DNA of 64,000 nt from Paludisphaera borealis (lineage in GTDB: Bacteria > Planctomycetota > Planctomycetia > Isosphaerales > Isosphaeraceae). Location of the stretch: the NCBI RefSeq assembly GCF_001956985.1, contig NZ_CP019082.1:2542001-2606000 (forward strand), given 5' to 3'. Below the pieces are notes generated by a model that made no database searches, had not been told where the DNA came from, and saw nothing but the letters and a program-made list of their open reading frames with translations. Of the stretch, positions 1 through 8,075 are shown piece after piece; the stretch's first letter is position 1; the number at the start of each line of letters is the position of its first letter. Position numbers and translations under genes: made by a program.

Positions 1-1
1 G

Positions 2-1294
2 ATCGCACGACCGAACGCGATGATTCTCTATTCCACACTCGCCAAGGGGCCGAAGTTGCCGGTCGAGTATCAGGCGAACTCGACCCGGCACTTTATGCGC
101 GAGTTGAATCGCCTCGGCGTGACGAGCGTGATCGACGCCGGGGGCGGCTACCAGAATTATCCCGACGATTACGCGATCATCGAAGATTTGCACCGTCGAG
201 GGGAAATGACGGTCCGGGTCGCCTACAACCTCTTCACGCAGAAGCCCAAGGGGGAATTCGACGACTTCTCGAAATGGATCGGGATGACGAAGCCGGGGGC
301 CGGAAGCGATTTCTACCGGATGAACGGCGCAGGCGAGATGCTCGTCTTCTCCGCCGCCGACTTTGAGGACTTCCTGGAGCCGCGGCCCGACCTCGACCCC
401 AGCATGGAGGGGGAGCTCCACCGTGTGGTCAAGCTCCTGGCCGAGCACCGCTGGCCGTTCCGCCTGCATGCCACATACGACGAGTCGATCGGCCGATTCC
501 TGGACGTGTTCGAATCCGTCGATAGGGACGTTCCATTCGCCGGGCTCCGATGGTTCTTCGACCACGCCGAGACCGTCACCGAGCGGAACCTGGAGCGGAT
601 CAAAGCCCTCGGCGGTGGGATCGCGATCCAGCATCGTATGGCGTTCCAGGGCGAATACTTCGTCGATCGCTACGGGGCGACGGCGGCCGAGCACACGCCA
701 CCGGTCGCGAAGATGCTTTCGGTGGGCATCCACGTCGGCGCTGGGACGGACGCGACCCGGGTGGCGAGCTTCAACCCCTGGGTCTCGCTTTCCTGGCTGG
801 TGAGCGGCCGGACCGTGGGCGGGCTGGCGCTCTATCCCGAGGCGAATCGGCTCGACCGCTCCACCGCGCTTCGACTGTACACGCAGGGCTCAGCCTGGAT
901 GTCGGGGGAGGAAGCCGCCAAGGGAGCGATCGCCGTCGGGCAACTCGCCGATCTCGCGGTGCTGTCGGCCGATTACTTCGCGGTGCCGGAGCACGAGATC
1001 CAGGGAATCCAGTCGGTGTTGACCGTGGTCGGCGGCAAGGTCGTCTTCGGCGGCGGGCCGTTCGGGGCGGTCGGGCCGAAGCCGCTCCCGGTCACGCCCG
1101 ACTGGTCGCCGGTTGGATTCTATGGCGGCTACCACGATCCGGCGAGGCGGGCCTCGTCCGCGAAGCTGGCCCACGCCCCGCGGTGCGGCCACGGGGGGGC
1201 GGTCCATTCGCTGCTGCACAAGCTCGTCGGCCCGTTGGAGGCCAAGGCGCGAGACCCCTTCTGGGGCGAGGGGTGCGCATGCTGGGCATTCTGA
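2..1294 (+). CDS. Amidohydrolase, YtcJ-like (5' end outside window)
   Basis: The reading frame is open from the first bases, so the gene starts upstream and only its C-terminal ~430 residues are present. The protein resembles metal-dependent amidohydrolases of the Amidohydro_3/YtcJ type, which hydrolyse amide or ester bonds in a TIM barrel. Visible features are RLHATYDES (residue ~150 of the visible part), FFDHAET, an HVGAGTDATR segment that fits the metal-binding aspartate of the family, and a C-terminal composite-sheet part (VGQLADLAVLSADYF). The substrate cannot be told. The last 16 bases overlap the start of the downstream porin gene, so the two are probably co-transcribed. Confidence 0.85.
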   Translation: MARPNAMILYSTLAKGPKLPVEYQANSTRHFMRELNRLGVTSVIDAGGGYQNYPDDYAIIEDLHRRGEMTVRVAYNLFTQKPKGEFDDFSKWIGMTKPGAGSDFYRMNGAGEMLVFSAADFEDFLEPRPDLDPSMEGELHRVVKLLAEHRWPFRLHATYDESIGRFLDVFESVDRDVPFAGLRWFFDHAETVTERNLERIKALGGGIAIQHRMAFQGEYFVDRYGATAAEHTPPVAKMLSVGIHVGAGTDATRVASFNPWVSLSWLVSGRTVGGLALYPEANRLDRSTALRLYTQGSAWMSGEEAAKGAIAVGQLADLAVLSADYFAVPEHEIQGIQSVLTVVGGKVVFGGGPFGAVGPKPLPVTPDWSPVGFYGGYHDPARRASSAKLAHAPRCGHGGAVHSLLHKLVGPLEAKARDPFWGEGCACWAF

Positions 1295-2880
1295 ACGGGA
1301 GACGTACAGGGAGGAGCCGGACCATTATCAAGCGAAGCCGTCGCGGCTTCCTCCTCGTGCTCGCCCTGGTCTTCGTCGAATCGACGGCCCTCGCCCAGGA
1401 TCGGGGCGGCGCGAATGTCGCGGCGCCCGTGCCTGACGACGGCGCCCAGTCGGCGAGCCGGCCATTATCGGGCACCAGCGAGGTGCCTCGCCTCGGTCCT
1501 GGTCAGGCGGCGATCTCCGCGTCGGTCCCGGGCCTGACGGGCTCGGGGTCTCCTTATAAACTGCTCCGCTACGAGGAGGACTTCAGCTACCTCGCCGACC
1601 CCGCGAGGCGGAACGATTTCTTCGACCCGATCAAATACGTGCCGCTTTTCGGCCGGAAGGATTGTTACCTGACCTTTGGCGGCGATGTTCGCGAGTGGTT
1701 CGAGTCGTATCACAACGACTCCTTTGGGAAGGGCCCCGGCAATGCCCAGGGGTACAACACCTACTTCCTCCAGCGCTACATGCTCCACGCCGACCTCCAT
1801 ATCGGGGGGAATTGGCGGTTCTTCCTCCAATCGATCAACGGGTTCGAGGACGGTCGGATCGGCGGTCCCCGGCCGGACATCGACGTCAACCGCTTCGACC
1901 TGCATCAAGGCTTCGTCGACTGGACATGGCGCGCGGATGAATCGGGCTCGTCGGTGACATGGCGGCTCGGCCGGCAGGAATTCCGATACGGGAGCGGACG
2001 GCTGATCGACGTCCGGGAGGGGCCGAACCTGCGCCGTTCGTTCGACGCGGCGCGGGCGCTCGCGAAGATCGGAGTATGGTCGGTCGACGGCTGGTGGGCC
2101 AAGCCGGTCCTGAATAACCCAGGTGTTTTCGACGACGATCCGAATTCCGACGTCTCGTTCTGGGGGCTCTACGGCGTCCGACCGATCGGCGACGGCTTGG
2201 TCGCGAACGTCGATCTCTATTACCTCGGGTTTCAGAACCTCAATGCGCAGTTCGACCAGAACTCGGGACGCGAGCTAAGGCACTCAGTCGGGACGAGAGT
2301 CTGGGGCCGGCCACTGCCCTGGGAATACAACCTCGAGTACGTCTATCAGTTCGGCGACTTCGGGACTGGCAGGATCAACGCATGGACCGCGGCGAACGCG
2401 GTCCGCTACAACTTCGATCTGCTCGCGTTCAAGCCGGCCTTGGGCGTGCGATTCGACGTCGCGAGCGGGGACCGGAACGCCGACTCCGCCAACCTCCAGA
2501 CGTTCAACCCGCTCTTCCCTTCCGGGGCCTACTTCAACCTGACCGGCCCATTCGGGCCGCAGAACCTTATCGACCTTCACCCGACCCTGGACCTGCACCT
2601 CCGAGACGACCTGACCCTGACCGCCGACTGGACCTTCTTCTGGCGCGAGAGCCTGGACGACGGGGTGTACAGGCTCTCGGGATCGCTGATCGCGAGCGGG
2701 AGGGACAGCCGAGCCCCTTACGTCGGCTCGAGCCCGGCGTTGACCGCGGTGTGGACCATCAATCCTCATGTGACTCTGCTCGCGAGCTACGTCCACATCT
2801 TCCCCGGCGAATTCCTCAAGGAGACCACGCCCGGCAAGAGCGTCGACTACTTCACGACCTGGCTGACCTTGAAATTCTGA
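1279..2880 (+). CDS. Alginate-export family outer-membrane protein
   Basis: A protein of 533 residues begins with a positively charged stretch and hydrophobic core (RRGFLLVLALVFVESTALAQ), a signal peptide with a likely cleavage after ALA. The remainder is rich in alternating aromatic strands (YFLQRYMLHADLHIGG, WRLGRQEFRYGSGRL, NVDLYYLGFQ) and ends in an aromatic residue (TLKF), as beta-barrel proteins do. It resembles the alginate_exp (AlgE-like) family, which transports an anionic substrate or polysaccharide across the outer membrane; the real substrate is unknown. The frame stays open far upstream inside the amidohydrolase gene, but the signal peptide fixes the ATG at 1279. Confidence 0.8.
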   Translation: MLGILNGRRTGRSRTIIKRSRRGFLLVLALVFVESTALAQDRGGANVAAPVPDDGAQSASRPLSGTSEVPRLGPGQAAISASVPGLTGSGSPYKLLRYEEDFSYLADPARRNDFFDPIKYVPLFGRKDCYLTFGGDVREWFESYHNDSFGKGPGNAQGYNTYFLQRYMLHADLHIGGNWRFFLQSINGFEDGRIGGPRPDIDVNRFDLHQGFVDWTWRADESGSSVTWRLGRQEFRYGSGRLIDVREGPNLRRSFDAARALAKIGVWSVDGWWAKPVLNNPGVFDDDPNSDVSFWGLYGVRPIGDGLVANVDLYYLGFQNLNAQFDQNSGRELRHSVGTRVWGRPLPWEYNLEYVYQFGDFGTGRINAWTAANAVRYNFDLLAFKPALGVRFDVASGDRNADSANLQTFNPLFPSGAYFNLTGPFGPQNLIDLHPTLDLHLRDDLTLTADWTFFWRESLDDGVYRLSGSLIASGRDSRAPYVGSSPALTAVWTINPHVTLLASYVHIFPGEFLKETTPGKSVDYFTTWLTLKF

Positions 2881-2903
2881 GAACCATCTTCGGAGGAAAG
2901 TCC

Positions 2904-3644
2904 ATGAACAAACACCTCGCCATGGCAGCAATCGCACTCGTCTTCCTGACGTCGTCGGTCAATCGTTCCGGGGCCCAGGACGCGCCGAATCCCCCGGCCG
3001 AGACGCGGATCGACGGGCTGGAGGGGTCGACCGAAATCGTACGGATGCAGGGTCCCTACGATGCAGAAGTCCCTCTCCAGGTGGTCAGCTATTTCAAGAG
3101 GACGCCAAGCTCCGACTCGCGGATGGCCGGCGCTCCGGTCGAGCTCGACAGGCATCTCGGCGGCCTCATCGCCTCGCTCCGCTCTCGCGGGGAATTCGAC
3201 GGCGAAGAGCTGGAGACCATCCTGTTCGACGTTCCCGAAGGGGCGATCAAGCCCAAGCGGCTCCTGCTCATCGGGCTGGGCGACGAGTCGTCTCTGTCGC
3301 TTGAGAGGATGGAGCGGGTCGGCCGGGTCGCACTCCGCGAGGCCGTCAAGGTCGGCGCGACGAAGGTGGCTTTCGCGCCCCTGATCCGCGACCAGGGGAA
3401 TACGCAGATCCCTACCGGGGACGTGGAGAATGCCGTGACCCGCGGCGTTCTGCTGGCCTACGACACCGAGAAGCGGCTCCAGAAGCAAGGGTTCGCCAGG
3501 CCCTATACCTTGGAGGAGTGGGTCGTCGAGGCCGGTCCCAAGTATTATGACGAGACGGTCGCGGGCGTGAGGAAGGCCGTCGGCGAGGCGAGAGTCGCGG
3601 CCTCCAAGCGGGACTCGACGCCGTACTCGAACAAGAGCCGATGA
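2904..3644 (+). CDS. Secreted stand-alone peptidase M17 N-terminal domain protein
   Basis: ATG at 2904 follows a good ribosome site (ggagga, 2892-2897), 24 bases after the porin. The 246-residue product has a signal peptide (MAMAAIALVFLTSSVNRSGAQ-like) and then a domain like the N-terminal macro-like domain of leucyl aminopeptidases (LDRHLGGLIASLRSRGEFDG, RLLLIGLGDESSLSLERM, GRVALREAVKVGATKVAFAP). The catalytic C-terminal zinc domain of M17 enzymes is absent, so peptidase activity is not expected. A binding or assembly role outside the cytoplasm is likelier; this is inference. It probably shares a transcript with the porin. Confidence 0.75.
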   Translation: MNKHLAMAAIALVFLTSSVNRSGAQDAPNPPAETRIDGLEGSTEIVRMQGPYDAEVPLQVVSYFKRTPSSDSRMAGAPVELDRHLGGLIASLRSRGEFDGEELETILFDVPEGAIKPKRLLLIGLGDESSLSLERMERVGRVALREAVKVGATKVAFAPLIRDQGNTQIPTGDVENAVTRGVLLAYDTEKRLQKQGFARPYTLEEWVVEAGPKYYDETVAGVRKAVGEARVAASKRDSTPYSNKSR

Positions 3645-3699
3645 GCGTCGACGTCATCGCTCGCCTCGGCGAAAAACATCGGACGACAGGAGTCGCCAT

Positions 3700-4380
3700 A
3701 TGATCGTCGAGCAAGATTTACCCGGCGCAGCCGGCGATCCTCACGGCGGCGGCACGATCCTGACATCCGGCCGCACGGATACATCCGCGGTTGTGCTCCT
3801 CCACGGGCGTGGGGCGTCCGCCGAGGACATCCTTTCGCTCGGGCGCGAACTTCGGATCGATGGGCTCGGGCTGATCGCCCCGCAGGCGAACGGAGGCTCG
3901 TGGTATCCCTTTTCGTTCCTCGCGCCGATCCCAGAGAACCAGCCGCATCTCGATTCGGCCCTGGCGTTGATCGAAGCGCTCGTTGCGTCCCTGATCGCGG
4001 GCGGCCTCCCACCCGAGCGGATCGCCTTGCTCGGGTTTTCCCAGGGGGCGTGCCTGACGCTTGAATTCATCGCCAGACACCCTCGCCGTTATGGGGCCGT
4101 CATGGGATTGACGGGCGGCCTGATCGGCCCTCCCGGCACGCCTCGGGCCTATGCCGGCACGCTCGGCGGGACGCCGGTCTTCCTGGGCGCGAACGACCCG
4201 GACCCGCACGTACCATTCGAACGCGTCCGGGAGACGGAATCGGTCCTCTCCCGCATGGGCTCGGCCGTCGAGCTCCGGCGATATCCGGGGATGCCGCATG
4301 CGGTCAACGCGGACGAGTTGGAGGCCTGCCGCCGTCTCCTGAGGGGCATGATGACGCATCCCGAAGAAGGTGGGCGATGA
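3700..4380 (+). CDS. Alpha/beta hydrolase, carboxylesterase/phospholipase type
   Basis: The 226-residue protein has the full catalytic set of the Abhydrolase_2 (YpfH-like) family: an oxyanion region VVLLHGRGASAED near residue 28, the nucleophile elbow GFSQGA (residue ~110), a catalytic aspartate in GANDPDPHVP and histidine in PGMPHAVN. An aggag sits seven bases before the ATG. It probably hydrolyses small esters in the cytoplasm. The stop overlaps the start of the cupin gene (ATGA, 4377-4380), and the following dioxygenase overlaps in turn. In related gene groups such a hydrolase accompanies ring-cleaving dioxygenases in quinone or aromatic detoxification. Confidence 0.85.
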   Translation: MIVEQDLPGAAGDPHGGGTILTSGRTDTSAVVLLHGRGASAEDILSLGRELRIDGLGLIAPQANGGSWYPFSFLAPIPENQPHLDSALALIEALVASLIAGGLPPERIALLGFSQGACLTLEFIARHPRRYGAVMGLTGGLIGPPGTPRAYAGTLGGTPVFLGANDPDPHVPFERVRETESVLSRMGSAVELRRYPGMPHAVNADELEACRRLLRGMMTHPEEGGR

Positions 4381-4772
4381 AGATCACACGCGTTTTCTCG
4401 GACCTGGAGGGAGAGAGCCATTTCGACGAGTTCGAGGTCCCGCTGCACGACCGGGGCGCCATTGGGCGGCTGTCCGACGAGCTACCCGTCCGATCGATCC
4501 GCTTCCGATTGAACGATTCGGGCTACGACTACGACTGGCACGTCGCTCCGCACCGCCAGTTCGTGCTGCTGATCGACGGCGGCATCGAGGTCGAGACGTC
4601 CGATGGAGAGACGCGGAGGCTAAAGAGCGGCGAGATCCTCCTCCTCGAAGACACCTCAGGGCGAGGCCATCGCACCAGGAACCTCGAAGTACGAGAGCGA
4701 CGGTCGGCCTTCGTCGTGATCGATGAAAACCAATTGATGCCATGGCTTGACAATCGATCGGAGAAGTCATGA
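4377..4772 (+). CDS. Cupin-domain small protein
   Basis: A 131-residue protein that starts inside the stop of the esterase gene and overlaps the next gene by ATGA. It has a cupin-like beta-barrel pattern: YDYDWHVAPHRQFVLLIDGGIEVETSDGE, then LKSGEILLLEDTSGRGHRTRN. The histidines in WHVAPHRQ and GRGHRT are candidate metal ligands. Translation coupling on both sides ties it to the esterase and dioxygenase. No substrate can be inferred from the sequence. Confidence 0.75.
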   Translation: MKITRVFSDLEGESHFDEFEVPLHDRGAIGRLSDELPVRSIRFRLNDSGYDYDWHVAPHRQFVLLIDGGIEVETSDGETRRLKSGEILLLEDTSGRGHRTRNLEVRERRSAFVVIDENQLMPWLDNRSEKS

Positions 4773-5716
4773 GTTCGACATTGCCGGGACTCCACCACGT
4801 AACCGCGATCACGGCGGACGCCCAGAAGAACGTCGACTTCTACTGCGGAGTGCTCGGGCTGCGGCTCGTCAAGCTCACGGTCAACTTCGACGACCCGACG
4901 AGCTACCACCTCTACTATGGCGACCAGCTCGGCACTCCGGGCACGATCATGACCTTCTTCGCCTGGCACGGCGCGCAACGGGGACGGGTCGGCACTCCGC
5001 AGGTCACGGCCACGAGCTTCGCCGTCCTCTCGGCGGCCCTGCCGTTCTGGGCCGAGCGACTCGCCCGGCGCGGGGTCGCGACGAGGCCGATCGTCTCCCG
5101 CTTCGGCGAAGACGTCCTGGGCTTCGACGACCCGGACGGCATGGCCTTGGAAATCGTGGCCACTTCGGCCCCAGGCGATCAGGCTCCGGCGACGGGAGCC
5201 ATTCAGGCGGAATCCGTGCTCCGGGGATTCCACGGCGTGACCATCAGCGAGGAGGGCTACGAAGCGACGGCCAAGCTGCTGACCGAGGTGATGGGATTTC
5301 GGGCCGACGGCCACGAAGGGAATCGCTTCCGGTATCGGTCGGAGTCCGGAGGATTCGCCTCGATCGTGGACCTGACTTGCATGCCGGACGCCCGTCACGG
5401 AGGCCTCGGCGCGGGGATCGTCCACCACGTCGCGTTCCGCACGCCCGGGGACGAGCAGCAGAAGGAGTGGCGTTCCAAGATCGCGCGGCTCGGATACAAC
5501 GTCTCGCCGGTGATGGACCGGAATTACTTCCACTCGATCTACTTCCGGGAGCCCGGAGGAGTGCTGTTCGAGATCGCGACGGACCCGCCGGGCTTCGCCG
5601 TCGATGAAGCCGCGGACCGATTGGGGACGCGGCTCATGCTCCCGGCTGAACTCGAACCGCGTCGGCCGGAGCTGGAGCAAATCCTTCCCACGCTCCGAGT
5701 TCCCAATTCCAACTGA
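4769..5716 (+). CDS. Ring-cleaving dioxygenase, glyoxalase/VOC superfamily
   Basis: A 315-residue protein with two pairs of VOC modules. The first begins LPGLHHVTAITADAQKNVDFYCGVLGL, the second LRGFHGVTISEEGYEATAKLL. Metal ligands are visible as LHHVT (module 1), GIVHHVAF (near residue 218) and the glutamate in VLFEIATDPPGF. The pattern is that of the MhqO/LinE-like group, used by bacteria against quinones and hydroquinones with Fe(II). A ggagaag precedes the ATG, which overlaps the cupin stop. Substrate is inferred from family only. Confidence 0.85.
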   Translation: MSSTLPGLHHVTAITADAQKNVDFYCGVLGLRLVKLTVNFDDPTSYHLYYGDQLGTPGTIMTFFAWHGAQRGRVGTPQVTATSFAVLSAALPFWAERLARRGVATRPIVSRFGEDVLGFDDPDGMALEIVATSAPGDQAPATGAIQAESVLRGFHGVTISEEGYEATAKLLTEVMGFRADGHEGNRFRYRSESGGFASIVDLTCMPDARHGGLGAGIVHHVAFRTPGDEQQKEWRSKIARLGYNVSPVMDRNYFHSIYFREPGGVLFEIATDPPGFAVDEAADRLGTRLMLPAELEPRRPELEQILPTLRVPNSN

Positions 5717-5760
5717 CAGAGCAGACCTCGGTTTCATTCACTCATGAGAAGGGGAATCAC

Positions 5761-6510
5761 ATGGCGGATCTCGTCGGAAAAGTCGGGCTGATCACGGGGG
5801 GAGGCTCAGGCATCGGTCGGGCGACGGCGCTCGCGATGGCCGACGCGGGCGCAGCCGTCGTTATCGGCAATCGGGACGCCTCCAAGGGCGAGGCGGTAGT
5901 GGACCTCATCCGAGGTCGTGGGGGGAAAGCCTGCTTCCAGAAGACCGACGTCGCCCAGCCGGAGGACGCGAAGGCGCTGGTTGCTCGCGCCGTCTCGGAG
6001 TTCGGACGCCTGGATCTTGCCTTCAACAACGCGGGGATCGACGGCGAGCAGGTCCCGCTCCACGAGCAGGACATCGCCAAGGCGTCCGCGCTGTTCGACG
6101 TGAACCTCAAGGGGGTGTTCTACTGCATGAAGTTCGAGATCGAACAAATGCTCCGATCCGGCGGCGGGGCGATCGTCAACACGTCGTCGATCTTCGGACT
6201 CAACGGCTACCCCGGCTGGTCGCTCTATGCGGCCTCGAAGCACGCCGTGACCGGCATGACGAAGTCGGCCGCCTTGGACTACGCCAAGCGGAACATCCGC
6301 GTCAACGCGGTGGGTCCCGGACCAGTTGAGACGCCCCTACTCGCGAAGGGGACCGGCGGCGACCCCAATAGCTACTCGGCCTTCGTCCCCATGGGAAGGA
6401 TCGGCCAGCCCGAGGAGATTGCCGATGCCGTGGTCTGGCTGCTCTCCGACGCGGCCCGATACGTGACCGGCCACACGCTCCCCGTCGACGGTGGCGTCTG
6501 CGCCCAGTGA
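5761..6510 (+). CDS. Short-chain dehydrogenase/reductase
   Basis: A classical SDR of 249 residues. The nucleotide-binding motif is ITGGGSGIGRATA near residue 12, followed by FNNAGI, the catalytic serine in NTSSIFG, and YAASKHA for the YxxxK pair. The C-terminal GPGPVETPLL and DGGVCAQ segments are typical. It acts in the cytoplasm with NAD(P)H on an unknown alcohol or ketone. A gaagggg ribosome site precedes the ATG. It stands between the dioxygenase group and the molybdenum oxidoreductase and could serve either. Confidence 0.9.
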   Translation: MADLVGKVGLITGGGSGIGRATALAMADAGAAVVIGNRDASKGEAVVDLIRGRGGKACFQKTDVAQPEDAKALVARAVSEFGRLDLAFNNAGIDGEQVPLHEQDIAKASALFDVNLKGVFYCMKFEIEQMLRSGGGAIVNTSSIFGLNGYPGWSLYAASKHAVTGMTKSAALDYAKRNIRVNAVGPGPVETPLLAKGTGGDPNSYSAFVPMGRIGQPEEIADAVVWLLSDAARYVTGHTLPVDGGVCAQ

Positions 6511-6573
6511 ATTGCGCCGGAAATGACGCCGCGGAGCCCCGGGGCAAAATGTCGCGCGAAGGGGAAGAAGCGC

Positions 6574-7095
6574 ATGGATCACGAGACGGAACGATCAGCC
6601 GGCGGGGTCGGTCTCCCGCCGAGCATCACAGTGGCCGTTCGGCTCGTCGTGAACGGCAAGCCGCACGATCTGGCCCTCGACCCCCGCGTCACCCTTCTGG
6701 ATGCGCTCCGGACGCACCTCGGCGTGACCGGGCCGAAGATGGGATGCGACGCCGGCGCGTGCGGCGCATGCACGGTCCTCGTGGATGGCCGGCGCGTCAA
6801 TTCCTGCCTCATGCTGGCCGTCGCGGCCGATGGGAAATCGGTCGTGACGGTGGAGGGGCTCGCCGCCGGTGATGATCTCAACCCCTTGCAGGAGGCCTTC
6901 ATCCGGCACGACGCGTTCCAGTGCGGCTACTGCACGCCGGGGCAACTCTGCTCCGCGACGGCCCTCCTTCGAGAGGGAGTCGCCACGACTCCGGAGGAAA
7001 TCCGTCTCTGGATGAGCGGCAACCTCTGCCGATGCGGCGCCTATCCCAACATCGTTGCGGCGATCGCCGAGGTCGCCGCGGAGGGAGTCCATTGA
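6574..7095 (+). CDS. Aldehyde oxidoreductase, [2Fe-2S] subunit (PaoA/YagT type)
   Basis: The small iron-sulfur subunit of a xanthine-oxidase-family enzyme. Ligands for the plant-type cluster are in GCDAGACGACTVLVDG with a later NSCLML; the second, family-specific cluster uses QCGYCTPGQ and GNLCRCGAYPNI. The chosen ATG at 6574 follows ggggaag; an upstream in-frame ATG at 6523 lacks support. The protein passes electrons from the molybdenum subunit to FAD. Its stop overlaps the TTG start of the FAD subunit. Confidence 0.9.
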   Translation: MDHETERSAGGVGLPPSITVAVRLVVNGKPHDLALDPRVTLLDALRTHLGVTGPKMGCDAGACGACTVLVDGRRVNSCLMLAVAADGKSVVTVEGLAAGDDLNPLQEAFIRHDAFQCGYCTPGQLCSATALLREGVATTPEEIRLWMSGNLCRCGAYPNIVAAIAEVAAEGVH

Positions 7096-8075
7096 ATCCC
7101 TTTACGTACCAACGGGCGAGCGACGCGACAGGCGCGATCGCTGCCGTCGCGGGCGACGAGCACGCAGCCTTCCTGGCGGGTGGGACGAACCTCGTCGACC
7201 TCATGAAGCTGCACGTCATGACCCCGTCCCGGCTCGTCGACGTCAATGCCGTCCCCCTCGCGAAGATCGAGGCCAGTCGAGACGGGCTGCGGATCGGGGC
7301 GCTGGCCCGGATGAGCGACGTCGCCGCCGATCCGGACGTCGCGCGTGAGTTCCCGGTGATCGCCGAGGCTCTGCTGGCCAGCGCGAGCCCGCAATTGCGG
7401 AACATGGCCACGATCGGCGGCAACCTCATGCAGCGGACCCGCTGCCCCTACTTCCGCGGCGACGGTTGGGCGTGCAACAAGAGAATGCCGGGCTCCGGGT
7501 GCGCGGCGGCCCAAGGGGAGCATCGAAACCACGCCATCCTGGGCGCGAGCGATCACTGCTTCGCGACGCACCCTTCGGACTTGGCCGTCGCGTTGGTGGC
7601 CTTGGACGCGGTCGTTCGCGTTCGAGGGCCGGCCGGCGAGCGTTCGATTCCTCTCCGCGACTTTCACAGACTCCCGGGCGATACGCCGCACGTCGAGTGT
7701 GCGTTGCAGCAGGGCGAGTTGATCACCGGCGTAGACGTCCCCGCCTCGGACGTGGCGATCAACTCGCGCTACGTGAAGGTCCGTGACCGCGCCAGTTACG
7801 AGTTCGCACTCGTCTCCGCGGCTGTGGCCCTAAAGGTCGAAGGCGGCGTGATCGCCGACTGTCGGATCGCCCTGGGCGGCGTCGGTACGAAGCCTTGGCG
7901 GATACCCGAGGCGGAGCAGGTCACGCGGGGCCGGCCCGCCGCCGCGAGCACCTACGAGGCCGCCGCCTCGATCGCCGTGGCCGAGGCCAGGCCACGGGAG
8001 CAGAACGCCTTCAAGGTCGAGCTGGCGAGGCGTGTCGTCGTGCACGCCCTGACCACCCAGGGGAGTACCAGATGA
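7092..8075 (+). CDS. Aldehyde oxidoreductase, FAD/[4Fe-4S] subunit (PaoB/YagS type)
   Basis: The TTG start at 7092 overlaps the preceding stop and follows gagggag; the reading frame extends upstream only as a shadow. The FAD loop AFLAGGTNLVDLMKLHV and SPQLRNMATIGGNLMQRT are clear. A cysteine-rich insertion (RTRCPYFRGDGWACNKR followed by GSGCAA) matches the extra [4Fe-4S]-binding loop known from E. coli PaoB, so this is the three-subunit aldehyde oxidoreductase type rather than xanthine dehydrogenase. It mediates electron transfer out of the complex. Confidence 0.9.
   Translation: MNPFTYQRASDATGAIAAVAGDEHAAFLAGGTNLVDLMKLHVMTPSRLVDVNAVPLAKIEASRDGLRIGALARMSDVAADPDVAREFPVIAEALLASASPQLRNMATIGGNLMQRTRCPYFRGDGWACNKRMPGSGCAAAQGEHRNHAILGASDHCFATHPSDLAVALVALDAVVRVRGPAGERSIPLRDFHRLPGDTPHVECALQQGELITGVDVPASDVAINSRYVKVRDRASYEFALVSAAVALKVEGGVIADCRIALGGVGTKPWRIPEAEQVTRGRPAAASTYEAAASIAVAEARPREQNAFKVELARRVVVHALTTQGSTR

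Noticed and set aside
550-1278. Upstream extension of the porin reading frame
   Set aside because: It lies inside the amidohydrolase gene, is arginine-rich, and the signal peptide places the true start at 1279.
4529-5737. 402-codon frame on the - strand opposite the dioxygenase
   Set aside because: Antisense shadow of the cupin and dioxygenase genes; no motif and biased composition.
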